A stretch of 10,151 bases of DNA, taken from positions 21,272-31,422 of the forward strand of contig JADHZB010001467.1 of assembly GCA_015657535.1 (NCBI GenBank), given 5' to 3'. Under the pieces are notes generated by a model that saw nothing but the letters and a program-made list of their open reading frames with translations, did no database searches and was not told the DNA's origin. Position numbers and translations under genes: made by a program. This DNA comes from Nephromyces sp. MM_2019. Taxonomy: Eukaryota > Apicomplexa > Aconoidasida > Nephromycida. Below, piece after piece: positions 1 to 8,317 of this stretch (its first letter is position 1; every line of letters begins with the position of its first letter).

Positions 1-1130
1 GTTTGGTTGATATTCACCGAGCTTCTGCCTGGGGTTTTGAAGGATTTCATGCATAGTGCAAGATTCATCAAATCTTGAACCTCTAGGGCTGTGTGTTGCA
101 TGTGTCTATACTTGCTTGTCTGATGTGTGTAAATATATTATTCGAGTATTATCTTGATATATACCATGCCTCATAGAGTGGCTCTTAGTAATCGGTGTGC
201 GTAGGTTTTTTTTATACGCTTGTGTGCGCGTTTATTCGCGTATGTTCCGGTGTGTGCGCTTGTGAGCGCATTTGCTCGCTTATGTGCGCGTTTGTATCTG
301 TGTTGGCGCGTGTGTACGCCGCGTGTGCTTGAGATTAGAGCTTGTAGCAGCTTGACCTTTTGCTTACTTTAGTGCGAAACTTGTTGTATTCCGTAGGAAT
401 CGTAGCCTTCTACTTCATCTTTTGTGTGTGAAGATAGAATATATGATTTTAAAGTTGTCGGAGATGTACGTACACCTGCCATGGAGGTATACTGTCACCA
501 GTTGGCTTATGAGTATAGCGCTTGCTCTGTTTGTGCACTATTGCACTGGTATAGCGGAATGTATTCGCTCTCTTTGACGAGACTTTTACCTGACTGTACG
601 GAATAATATAATGTATTGCGAGGGGCTCTTCGCGATGTGTATGTGTGTGTGTGTGTGTGTGGGTGTGCATGTGCTTATACGCCGTTTATTGATGCCAGGA
701 ATCACTCCTAGAGTTACCGAGTAGGTAGTTAAACACGCACGCTAACGATTGATTGTCTCTCAGACCACAGACTGCACGCTCCTTTAAGGTGGCTGTACCT
801 ACACTTTACTCAGTGTACATTGCACTGTATACATTATCTTTTTTCTCTTTTGAATGTGTGAGATTCTCTTTGGGTTGGCTTAAAAAGAGAACAGGAGCTT
901 TCTAGGTGTGTGTGTGTGTGTGTTTGTATGCGCGTGTGGAGGTGTGTATGCTTCTTTCTATGTGGTGTAGTGCTTTTTTTTCCTCATACTGTCGTCTGTG
1001 TGTTCGATTAGTTGGCCTTGTGTGCTCCTTGTATATTTTTTCGAAAAACCTACTTTTTGTGGGGTATTCGTATTTTTTTTCTCTTTCTTATGTGCTTCTT
1101 CATCTACTCTTTGTTTTTATCCTGGTTCAC
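1..1130. other. GT-rich non-coding stretch, no supported gene
   Basis: Mostly TG dinucleotide runs with unique islands at 1-180, 335-630 and 690-905. The first 78 bases are open in frame 1 to a TGA at 76-78 and could be the tail of a gene from the left, but 25 codons prove nothing. Perfect TG microsatellites lie near 642-660 and 906-922. A small GC stem (GCGCT TGTG AGCGC) is at 256-269. No tRNA, rRNA or protein similarity recognised. Confidence 0.5.
210..330. repeat. Degenerate GT/CG-rich tandem repeat
   Basis: Irregular copies of a motif like CTTGTGTGCGCGTTTATTCG recur (near 218, 256 and 278). TGTGCGC, GTGAGCGC and GTGCGCG alternate with T-rich spacers. It is CG-richer than the surrounding TG tracts. 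Copies are too diverged for an exact unit length. Confidence 0.45.
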
Positions 1131-1180
1131 CTTCTCATCATCACCTTCTCATCATCACCTTCTCATCATCACCTTCTCAC
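1131..1180. repeat. 14-base tandem repeat (CTTCTCATCATCAC)
   Basis: Three perfect copies at 1131, 1145 and 1159 and a partial fourth at 1173, followed by a C-rich run to about 1208. The unit is not a multiple of three, which argues against coding use. Confidence 0.85.
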
Positions 1181-2500
1181 CCCCTACCCCACACACCACC
1201 CCCCTCCCTGCTTTTGAATCTCTCAAAGTGTGCGAAAGGGTGCCACTAAGGATGCGTTCTTCAATATAGGACCTGCTATTGATGTGTTGAGTGTGCCTAT
1301 ATATCTGATTCTGAAAAGTTTGCTATGTTTGCTCAACATAGAGTGTGCTAATACCATCCTTCCCTCCGCTGCTGTGTGTGGATGTGCGTTCATCTGTGTG
1401 TGTCTAAGTGCGGGTACCTATGTGAGTATGACCATGATTGGGAGTATGTGTGTGTGCATGTTGGCATGTGTGTGTAGCAAGATTTAGGATAGATGGATAG
1501 ATATATGAGTATGTGTAGGATCATGAAGCTCTATATGAATACGTATGTACGATTGTTGAGCTGCACATCTCCGTGTGTGTGGACTGCAGTTGTGTATGCT
1601 GCCGTAAGCCTTTGTGTGTTGAGGGCTACTGTGTGTTCTTGGACGTCAAACCTTCAGTTGGGATGATATGCTTTGAAAAGTAGTAGCTTACACTAGTGGG
1701 GGTTCTGTAGGGTTGCGAGAGTTTGTGTGTGGGTTGTATGTGTGGGGGTGTTGTTGTATGTGTGTTGGGGTTGTGTGGCTACTGCGTGGCTTGTGTATGT
1801 ATTGTGTGGGTTGAGTGTGGTGTGTGTAGGATATGCGTTGAATATGGGACATGCTGTATGTGGGGTGTGTGTGTTGTTCGTGTATTCTTTGTGTGATTCT
1901 GAACTGCCACGGGAGCCTGTAGGGAGCCTGGCCACTACCCCATTGCCCAGCAGAGAGGAAACCTTCAAAATTTTGCTGTGTACGTACATTGAGTGTGTGG
2001 TGCCGGCTTCTCGCCTTGATGTGTGTGTAGCGTTACGTGAGGAACTACAACTGCATGTATCAACAAGGGCTAGTTGTGTACGAGTTGGGAGATTTCTCGG
2101 TAGCAGGGAAGCGTGTGCGCATAGCTATTCGTTGTGTCTGCGAAATCCACTAACGTCTAGTACTTTTGGATTGTCCGTTGCGTGTGCAAACCTGTAAGCG
2201 ATTGGTATGCACTGGGCGTGCGTAGCTGAACTGGGAGCAAGGTACGGTGGAATGAAGTGGCGTGTATGCCAGTGGGTGGTATGTGTGCAAGCGGGTTCGG
2301 TGTAGGTACACCTCCATTTGCTCTTTCGAGAACTTCAGTAATGAGCTGCATGTGCGTCATCTGCAGCAGCTCTGCTACGCTACGCATCATCTATGTAGAT
2401 GGGCCTAGGATAACCTTCCTTGTTATCCACCACGATAGTGTGTGCTGCACTAAGCAAGAGATTGGTTGTAAGTTCATGTCTGTTCTAATGGGTGTGTCAT
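1181..2500. other. GT-rich region with unique islands, no supported gene
   Basis: Islands of ordinary composition lie at about 1229-1370 and 1895-2470 between TG-rich DNA. Both strands carry open segments of 60-150 codons, but part of each is translated TG repeat, and no chain of exons with matching phases or recognisable domain could be built. The one segment I would keep is the minus-strand 2380-2449 candidate, listed separately. Confidence 0.4.
2380..2449 (-). CDS. Tentative minus-strand terminal exon
   Basis: On the minus strand, acceptor AATCTCTTGCTTAG precedes 1 base plus 22 codons ending in TAG: AAHTIVVDNKEGYPRPIYID followed by Asp-Ala-stop. It could be the 3' end of a minus-strand gene that includes the segments at 3666-4432, but no in-phase link was found. 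Short, so a chance open frame is possible. Confidence 0.2.
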
Positions 2501-2504
2501 GATA

Positions 2505-2620
2505 TGCGTGTGCTGCAATAGGTGCGAGTTGTGATCGGTGTATGCTGTAACCGGTGTGTGTTCTCCTCTGTGTGCGTTGTGATGGGAGTGTGCTGTATTC
2601 GGTATGTTGCAATAGCTATG
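2505..2620. repeat. Degenerate 14-18-base repeat around TGTGATCGGTGT
   Basis: Variants of a GTGYGYTGTRAYSGGT motif recur side by side: TGCTGCAATAGGTG, GTTGTGATCGGTG, TGCTGTAACCGGTG, CGTTGTGATGGGAG, TGCTGTATTCGGTA. Spacing is about 14-18 bases (one interval longer). It is a diverged minisatellite in GT-rich DNA. Confidence 0.5.
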
Positions 2621-2765
2621 CATTCTACTGGAGTATGTGCTCTATGCACGTGTGTGCATATTAGTGCTTACTGTAGTGTGTGTGTAGCTGCGGAAGAACG
2701 TCAAGCTTCACAATAGTCATTCTGCACAGCTAGTCATATATGCATAAGAATAAGCAGGCCTGCAT

Positions 2766-3160
2766 CCCCCCCCCACACACCGGAATGCCCCCATCTCCTG
2801 CACCCCCCCTGCATGGGAAAGTTTTCCCGTCCTTCCTCCCCCCCGCAAGGGAAAGCCTCCACCTCCCGTTCTTCCCCGCGTACGGGGACGCTTCCGCCTC
2901 CATTACCCCCCCCTTGTGTGCCGCTAATATCCCGATGTATTTGCGTGTGTCCTGCGGATCCCCCCGCTTTCTCCCCTCAGCTTCATTCTCCTTCCTTCCT
3001 CCATCCTTCTCCCCCCCACCCCCTCCTCCGCCTTTACCGTCCTTTCTCCCGTCTCCACCTGCTCCCCCGGCTCACCCCCCACTTACCCAATCCCACCAGA
3101 CCCCCACCCTAAGCCCCCAAGCTCATTGTCCCCCAGCCTGTCCCCCACCGTTTTAAATCC
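2766..3160. other. C-rich block with poly-C runs
   Basis: About 400 bases dominated by runs of 4-10 C and CCT/CCA on the + strand, so G-rich on the minus strand. It translates to proline-rich frames that are compositional artefacts. It resembles the C-rich 3' ends of the main gene's introns (7380-7640, 9655-9695), so it might be part of an intron, but no exon is clear beside it. The complementary G-runs could fold as quadruplexes. Confidence 0.6.
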
Positions 3161-3169
3161 CCCCTGTCG

Positions 3170-3660
3170 TGCTCAGCTGACTATCTCCAATCTACCGTTT
3201 CAGCAGCACGTGTCTGTGTGTTCAGGCCCCCGTTGTGATTGAGTGACTGCGCGTAGGTATTGATGCCAGAGAGCCTCAACGCGTGTGCGCGTGTGTTTCT
3301 GTTTGATTGTGTGTGTCCGCGTGTGTGTCTACATATGTGTCGGCGTGTGTGTCTATATCTATGTCTGCGTGTGTGTGCTCCTCGATTGTGGATTCCTATA
3401 CCTGTCTGTGTGCTTCTCCGTGCGTGTGTGCTCCTCCGTGTGTGTATGCTACCCTGTGTCTGTGCTAGTCTGTGTGTGATGGCACACCGTAAAGTCAGCC
3501 TGCGGAGGTGGCAACAGGTAAAAAGCTTCCATAGTATGGCTTCCTCGCCTAACCCCCTTCATCAACGAGCTATACCCTCCATTACCCAGCGCTACCCGTA
3601 TGTGCATGTATGTGTTCTGTCTTACTTTTTCTTGTGCTACTCTATCATGAAGATGGGAAA
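3170..3660. other. GT-rich stretch, no supported gene
   Basis: 3285-3480 is a TG/CT-rich run whose translation is Cys/Val repeats. 3480-3660 is of mixed composition with a short C-rich patch at 3550-3600. No exon with good splice signals and domain support was seen on the + strand. Confidence 0.4.
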
Positions 3661-3665
3661 TTTAC

Positions 3666-3765
3666 CTTGAAATCGGGAAATTCTGTAGGAAATCATTTCA
3701 TACACTGCTTCCGCATTGCCAAGGTTGAGAGTGAGAAGATGAAGATATTTTCTAGTGTATGCGCT
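3666..3765 (-). CDS. Tentative minus-strand exon
   Basis: On the minus strand, acceptor CCTTCATCTCAACAG precedes 33 codons. They include SAYTRKYLHLLTLNLGNAEA and VYEMISYRISRFQ, ending in phase 1 at donor GTAAAT. It looks like ordinary helical protein and has good signals at both ends, but no recognisable family. The next exon in phase was not found. Confidence 0.25.
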
Positions 3766-3783
3766 CTGTTGAGATGAAGGAAT

Positions 3784-3799
3784 GAGTGTACGTACACTC
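3784..3799. promoter_or_regulatory. Perfect 16-base palindrome GAGTGTACGTACACTC
   Basis: Exact inverted repeat with no spacer, in an otherwise GT-rich area. A copy with one base changed (GAGTGTATGTACACTC) is at 6491-6506 in intron 2, and the core GTACGTAC is also at 466, 1980 and 6797. It could be a binding site for a dimeric factor or part of a hairpin. Confidence 0.4.
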
Positions 3800-3815
3800 G
3801 ATGGCGAATGCATAC

Positions 3816-3874
3816 GTTTTTTTGTGAAATAGTGCGGTGCGGTGGTTTTGAAGGGGAAGCAGCACGCGCTTCAT
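3816..3874 (-). CDS. Tentative minus-strand exon
   Basis: On the minus strand, after AAATCTCGAG, 2 bases plus 19 codons read EARAASPSKPPHRTISQKN and end in phase 0 before GTATGC. The phase fits the tentative exon at 4389-4432. The following intron would be only 50 bases, unlike the 285-767-base introns of the main gene. The frame also stays open without it, to a TGA further on. Confidence 0.18.
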
Positions 3875-3898
3875 CTCGAGATTTCTTTGGGGTGTGTG

Positions 3899-4165
3899 AT
3901 TGGAGAGGTGAGGAAATTGGGGTGTGTGTGTATGATTGGAGGGAAATTTGAGTGTATGTGTGTATAATTGGAGGGGAATTGGGGTGTACGTGTATGCATG
4001 TTTTGGAGGGAGGCTATGGTGTATTTTTATGACTAGAAAAACCAGAGAAACTACATTGTGTGCGTGATTAGAAGAACCAGGGAAACCACGGTCTGTATGT
4101 GTGTGCGTGTAACTTGAAAGCACAGGGCAATTACAATGTGTGTGTGATTAGAGTAGATAAAGAGT
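3899..4165. repeat. Degenerate ~34-base tandem repeat in GT-rich DNA
   Basis: Cores like ATTGGAGGGGAATTGGGGTG followed by a TG spacer start at 3899, 3935, 3967 and about 4001. A variant core (TAGAAGAACCAGGGAAACC) is at 4034 and 4069. Steps are 32-36 bases. Each unit is a unique core plus a short TG run. Confidence 0.6.
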
Positions 4166-4388
4166 GCTGTTTCTTGTATTCAGTGTGTGCAGGTTTGTGA
4201 TGATTGAATGCTTTAGAGTATCTTCATCAATTTGTACACATTTTTAATTAAAAACCCGCATCTTCAGTGTGTGTTTCCACTTTTCAGGGTAACCCAACAT
4301 AATCTTCAGTGTATATACAGTTGCAATTATGAAGATGTAATATGCGCCAGAAAATCCCACAGAATATCCACTCTGTATGTACACTTAC

Positions 4389-4432
4389 AAGAAGAAGGAA
4401 ATACTCCCTTCAGCCAATCCGCATAGTTTAAG
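4389..4432 (-). CDS. Tentative minus-strand exon
   Basis: Read on the minus strand, acceptor TTCTCCCTTAG is followed by 44 bases encoding LNYADWLKGVFPSS and then a perfect donor GTAAGT. It enters with 1 base and leaves in phase 1. Without splicing, the frame stays open another 19 codons to a TAA. The opposite strand is also open here (4232-4426), so the strand is not certain. No domain recognised. Confidence 0.22.
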
Positions 4433-4559
4433 CTAAGGGAGAAGTAGTCATCAGTTTTGATGTGTGTGCATCTTCTTACTGTTGACTTTCGCTTTTTTCA
4501 GTATATAGCTGTGTGTGGGCGTTGCAACTTTAACTTTAATTAGAGCTTTCAGTGGTAAT

Positions 4560-4960
4560 GGGTTGCTTCAAAAGAGAGGCACACACAAAAGATTGGCACA
4601 TATGAGCAGGCCCACACAAGCAGAAAGATAGAAGAAAGTACACACACAGATTCGCACAGTTACACACAAATACAAACCCTGAAATACAAACAAAGGTACA
4701 CACACACCCAGACACACGCACACGGAGTTTGGCAGGATCGCACATAGTATAGGAAAGAAGCACTACCCATGAAGCAAATGAGTTAGGATGAAGTTTCAAA
4801 GCTATGCACTATCTACGGCTACACACACAAATTCACGCGCAATTTTATCGAGTGAAATGTGTGGTATCAACTTCGTGTGTATACAGATGGTAAGAGAGTT
4901 ATCAGGGCTTGATAATACACGCAAGTTCTACCTGGAGAGCGTTGCATGGGCACACGCAGG
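4560..4960. other. CA-rich stretch upstream of the main gene
   Basis: The + strand switches here from GT-rich to CA-rich, with 4575-4730 almost entirely CACACA-type. 4741-4960 is a unique island with short open frames on both strands (for example + 4887-4959, VRELSGLDNTRKFYLESVAW, ahead of GTAGAG). This could be an upstream non-coding or coding exon, but nothing links it in frame to exon 1. Confidence 0.4.
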
Positions 4961-5100
4961 TAGAGCTGGTTAAACACACACACAAAGTCATAGGCCGAGG
5001 TGATTACCCATACACATACACAGGTGCAGGTGTTCATAGACACACAGGAAGAAGTGGTTAACTACAAGCAGAGGAGGTGATTATAACCACACATTCACGA
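4958..5100. repeat. Degenerate 24-34-base repeat with AGGNNGAGGTGATTA-like core
   Basis: Five copies begin at 4958, 4992, 5022, 5046 and 5070, each a core such as AGGCCGAGGTGATTA followed by a CA spacer. The first copy (TAGAGCTGGTTAAACACAC) resembles the 24-base repeat of intron 2 at 6179, so the two arrays may be related. Confidence 0.55.
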
Positions 5101-5400
5101 ACAGCAGGGATTTAGCACGCAGATATAAAGCAGGGTTGAAGAAAAGAGTTTCTTCTATAGGGTGCAATAAGTCAAACACACTGCTTCATGCACTGGGAAG
5201 CACTTGGTACACACAGATTGAGACTAGGGAAAGTGTTTGCCGATTGAACACACACACGCAACACTGGTATGGGGCGCCAGGATCTCGAAGATGCATACGA
5301 CTCTAATTAAGATGAACTAGACACAGATATAGAGCTTATACATACAAGTAGATACTCCTTATATGTGTGCTACGCACTTATATCTTATTACACCATTCCA
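5101..5400. other. Mixed-composition upstream region, nothing recognised
   Basis: About 300 bases of ordinary composition with scattered CA runs (5190, 5250). It contains ATATAAAG at 5123-5130 and other AT-rich patches, but no confident promoter element. It probably belongs to the 5' flank or leader of the gene starting at 5493. Confidence 0.3.
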
Positions 5401-5492
5401 CGCGCACACACACACCCACACTGTAGATCCACTTACACATAAACACCCACACACACACTCACACTGTAGACGCCCTTACACACGCAGGCAAA
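5400..5492 (+). promoter_or_regulatory. CA-rich leader with 43-base direct duplication before the start codon
   Basis: The element ACACTGTAGA plus a degenerate CACTTACACA tail occurs at 5418 and again at 5461, 43 bases apart, separated by CA repeats. It ends in GGCAAA directly before the ATG at 5493. It probably lies in the 5' untranslated leader or core promoter. No TATA or initiator element can be assigned. Confidence 0.35.
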
Positions 5493-5739
5493 ATGAAGCT
5501 GTTTTATATCGTTTTAGCGCTTTTCTTCATCTTCTCTACCTGCCAAGCTATTCGACTAGAAGATCATCTTCTTCTACCGAATGGAAGAGCTTCGCACACA
5601 CACACAGCTGAAGTGGGTAGGGAGGAGTTGGAGGACGACGCCAATGAAGTGGCTCCTCCTATCTCGTTGAAGGGGGGATATCCACCCTTTAGTTCTCGAG
5701 GAATATCTGCGAAGCTTGTAGAGAAACAGCGCCCTATAC
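5493..5739 (+). CDS. Exon 1: signal peptide and N-terminal linker
   Basis: Codes residues 1-82 and ends in phase 1 before the donor GTAAGC. The ATG is chosen because it directly precedes a hydrophobic run of about 16 residues that ends in a TCQA-type cleavage site. Its context GGCAAAATGA matches the Toxoplasma start consensus, with A at -1 to -3 and C at -4. After the signal peptide the sequence is polar, with a histidine/threonine run (HTHT) that looks like CA repeat captured in coding sequence, then an acidic segment (EELEDD) and GGYPPFSSRG. Reading on past the donor gives only 11 more residues before a stop. Confidence 0.82.
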
Positions 5740-8284
5740 GTAAGCTGCGTATAATGTGTGTGAGGCTTGAATAGTGTATGTGTGTGAGGCTTTGTGACTG
5801 GTGTGTGTGCTTTTTTTTTGGCATCATTGGTGGTTTGTTTGAGGCTTGAACAGTGTGTGTTTGTGTGTGAGGCTTGGTGAATACTGCGTGTGTATGTATA
5901 AGAGTGGAATCTAGTGTGCGTGTATGTGTATACATATGTGTATGCGTCTATGTGTATGTGTGTGAGCCTGTATGCGTTGTGGGTAAGCCTGTGTGCGTGT
6001 TTGAAGATATTCTCTGCACTGTTTTGCCATTGCCTTGCGTCATTTCTGTCTTAACCTCTGCTGCTGTATCTTCAAGGTCTATGGAAAAGTGAAGACCCTC
6101 CAATGAAGTCTTCTTCAAGGGCTGATATACTAGAAGAAGCGGTGAGGGTCTACCAAGAAAACACACACACATAGGCTTAGGGTTTAACACACACTTAAGT
6201 GTAGGGTTTAATACGTACATAGCTATAGAGCTTAGCACACGTGTAGCTGTAGAGTTTAACACACGCACGAATGGAAATTAAAGCACACGGAGGTATAACC
6301 ATGAGGGCAAATACTGCTGCAAGTTAAGACACACGCACGCACACACGCAACAGAATACCTTCATATGCACACACACGTATAATTGTGTGCACGTTGCGAG
6401 TTAGGTGCTATGAAATGGCTGATAGAGCACGCGTAGGCTTAAGAATGAGGCAGCCTGCATGTAGTCATATCCTGAACAGAGTATTTCATTGAGTGTATGT
6501 ACACTCCTGTGTGTATATGCATATTTTTTGAAATACGAAGTTAGTTTAACGATTTTTTGCTTTCTATGTGAAGCTTAGGAATCTCGCGCACATGCTGTCT
6601 TCCACACACACACTCTGTTCCTCACGCATAAGCTTTCATAGACATACGGGCACACACTGTCTTACACATATAAAATTTCCTGCACGTACGCACACTCTAT
6701 CGCGTACACACTTTCTTCCACGGGCCACCGCACAGTCGTATACTTAGCTTTTTTGTGCCTTTTACAAGTACTGTTGTATTTCTTGCTAAATTCGCTGTAC
6801 GTACATTGCGTTCTTCTGTGTGTTGTTCTAAGGGTAGTAGGCTGAGCTTCGCTGATCAAGATGATTTGAAGAGTTCAAAAGGTAAAGGGCTATCTTGATT
6901 ATTGTTTAGGGAATGTGTGGGGGGTGTGTGGGCAGTGCGTGGGGGGTATGTGGGCAGTGCGTGGGGGGTATGTGGGCAGTGCGTGGGGGTGTCTGTTTGA
7001 TCTGTGATTGGTGTACAGGGTGTTTGGGGGGTGTGTGTTGGATGTTTTGGAAGGTGTGTATGCATGCTCTGTGAATGCATGGCATGTAAACTTGATTATA
7101 CTGCAATACTCTTTATAAGAAGCTTAAAGCCTGGAATAAAAACTTCTATATTACTGCTATTGCTCTGGTGTATGTACGCTGCTGCCTTACTAGTATTGTC
7201 TATACTTTAAGTGAATCCGGCTGGCGGCTTTCTTCTGGCCAAGCCTTCAAAGCTGGCGAGTTGATTGCTTAGCACACACATAAACTCCTATAAAAGTAGT
7301 GAAATCTACCGTTTCCCATAATATGATAGTCTGCTACAATTTGCTCGTAGAACTCAACCACCGAGAAATCCCATAGTTTACTCCCACCCTCGCATACCCT
7401 CCACTTCGGAATTCACCCCCTAAAAATCCCCCACGAACCCCCCAACTACCACGCAATCCACCCTGTTTAACCTCAGTACATTGTCTGCATACTTCACACA
7501 CCCCCTACTCCTCCCACACACACACATCCAGAACCCCCCACAGACTATGCTCATACCTCCCATATCCCCCACGCACAATCTCCATACCACGCACACCTTT
7601 GAATACGCACACTCCACATCCCTCACACCCCCCCCAACTTTCATTCAGATTGCTGGTATAGCAAAGTTCTGCTCAAAGAAGCAGCTCGTTTAAACTTGAA
7701 GGGGTGGTATTCAACGATTTCAAGGTTTTCTGGCCGATGGTTTTTCTGGTGGCGCAGAGACCCCCCTTCACCCCCCAACAACGAAGAAGATGCAGAGAAA
7801 GAGAAGAAGAAGGAGGAAGACGTGGAGAAGAAGAAGAGAATCTCCAAAAGCTTGAAAGATGAAAATTCCTCATCAAAGAGGAGGAAGAAGATCATCTCAG
7901 ATACTGTGATTTCTCGCTGCTTAGGCTCCTCTCTAAAGCTTGAAGTTGATACGTTTAGAGACGCTGACTGGAAGGTAGTTAACGACACCGAAGAGTGTAA
8001 GATGCTGCTTCTTGGAGGCCCTAGTAAGTATGTGTGTGAAGTGTATGTGTAGATGGAATGTCTTTACTTGTTGAAGAAGATGTGGGAGATAGCGGGACAC
8101 AGGAGAATGTAGTCTGCAAGCAATCTTAGTGTGTGAGTATTGTGTGTGTGTGTGTGAGTATTGTGTGTGTGTGTGAGTATTGTGTGTGTGTGTGTGAGTA
8201 TTGTGTGTGTGTGTGTGTGAGTATGTGTGTGTGTGTGTGAGTATATGTGTGTGTGTGTGTGAGTATATGTGTGTGTGTGTGTGA

Positions 8285-8317
<33 letters not shown>

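Noticed and set aside
449..670. His/Thr-rich minus-strand open frame
   Set aside because: It is a translation of TG/CA repeat on the opposite strand. Similar HTHT frames at 7933-8393 and 6856-7106 were dropped for the same reason.
906..1269. Three overlapping + strand open frames rich in Cys/Val/Phe/Ser
   Set aside because: They run through TG repeat and a 14-base repeat that is open in all frames. No domain, no splice chain.
1229..1421. Possible + exon reading VRKGATKDAFFNIGPAIDVL after CTCTCAAAG, before GTGAGT
   Set aside because: The first 45 codons look plausible, but the rest is translated TG repeat, and no partner exon in phase was found on either side.
1893..2197. Open + frame of about 100 codons in a unique island
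   Set aside because: Composition is not clearly protein-like and the minus strand is also partly open. There is no start context, splice partner or family likeness.
2740..3156. Proline-rich + open frames
   Set aside because: Direct result of poly-C and CCT/CCA composition; two frames are open at once.
4232..4426. Possible + strand terminal exon after CCACTTTTCAG
   Set aside because: A good acceptor and 45 open codons to a TAG, but no upstream exon in phase. The minus strand has an equally good reading, so neither is secure.
6179..6211. Telomere-like AGGGTTTAA motif
   Set aside because: Part of a degenerate 24-base repeat, not consecutive 7-base telomere units. Not an internal telomere tract.
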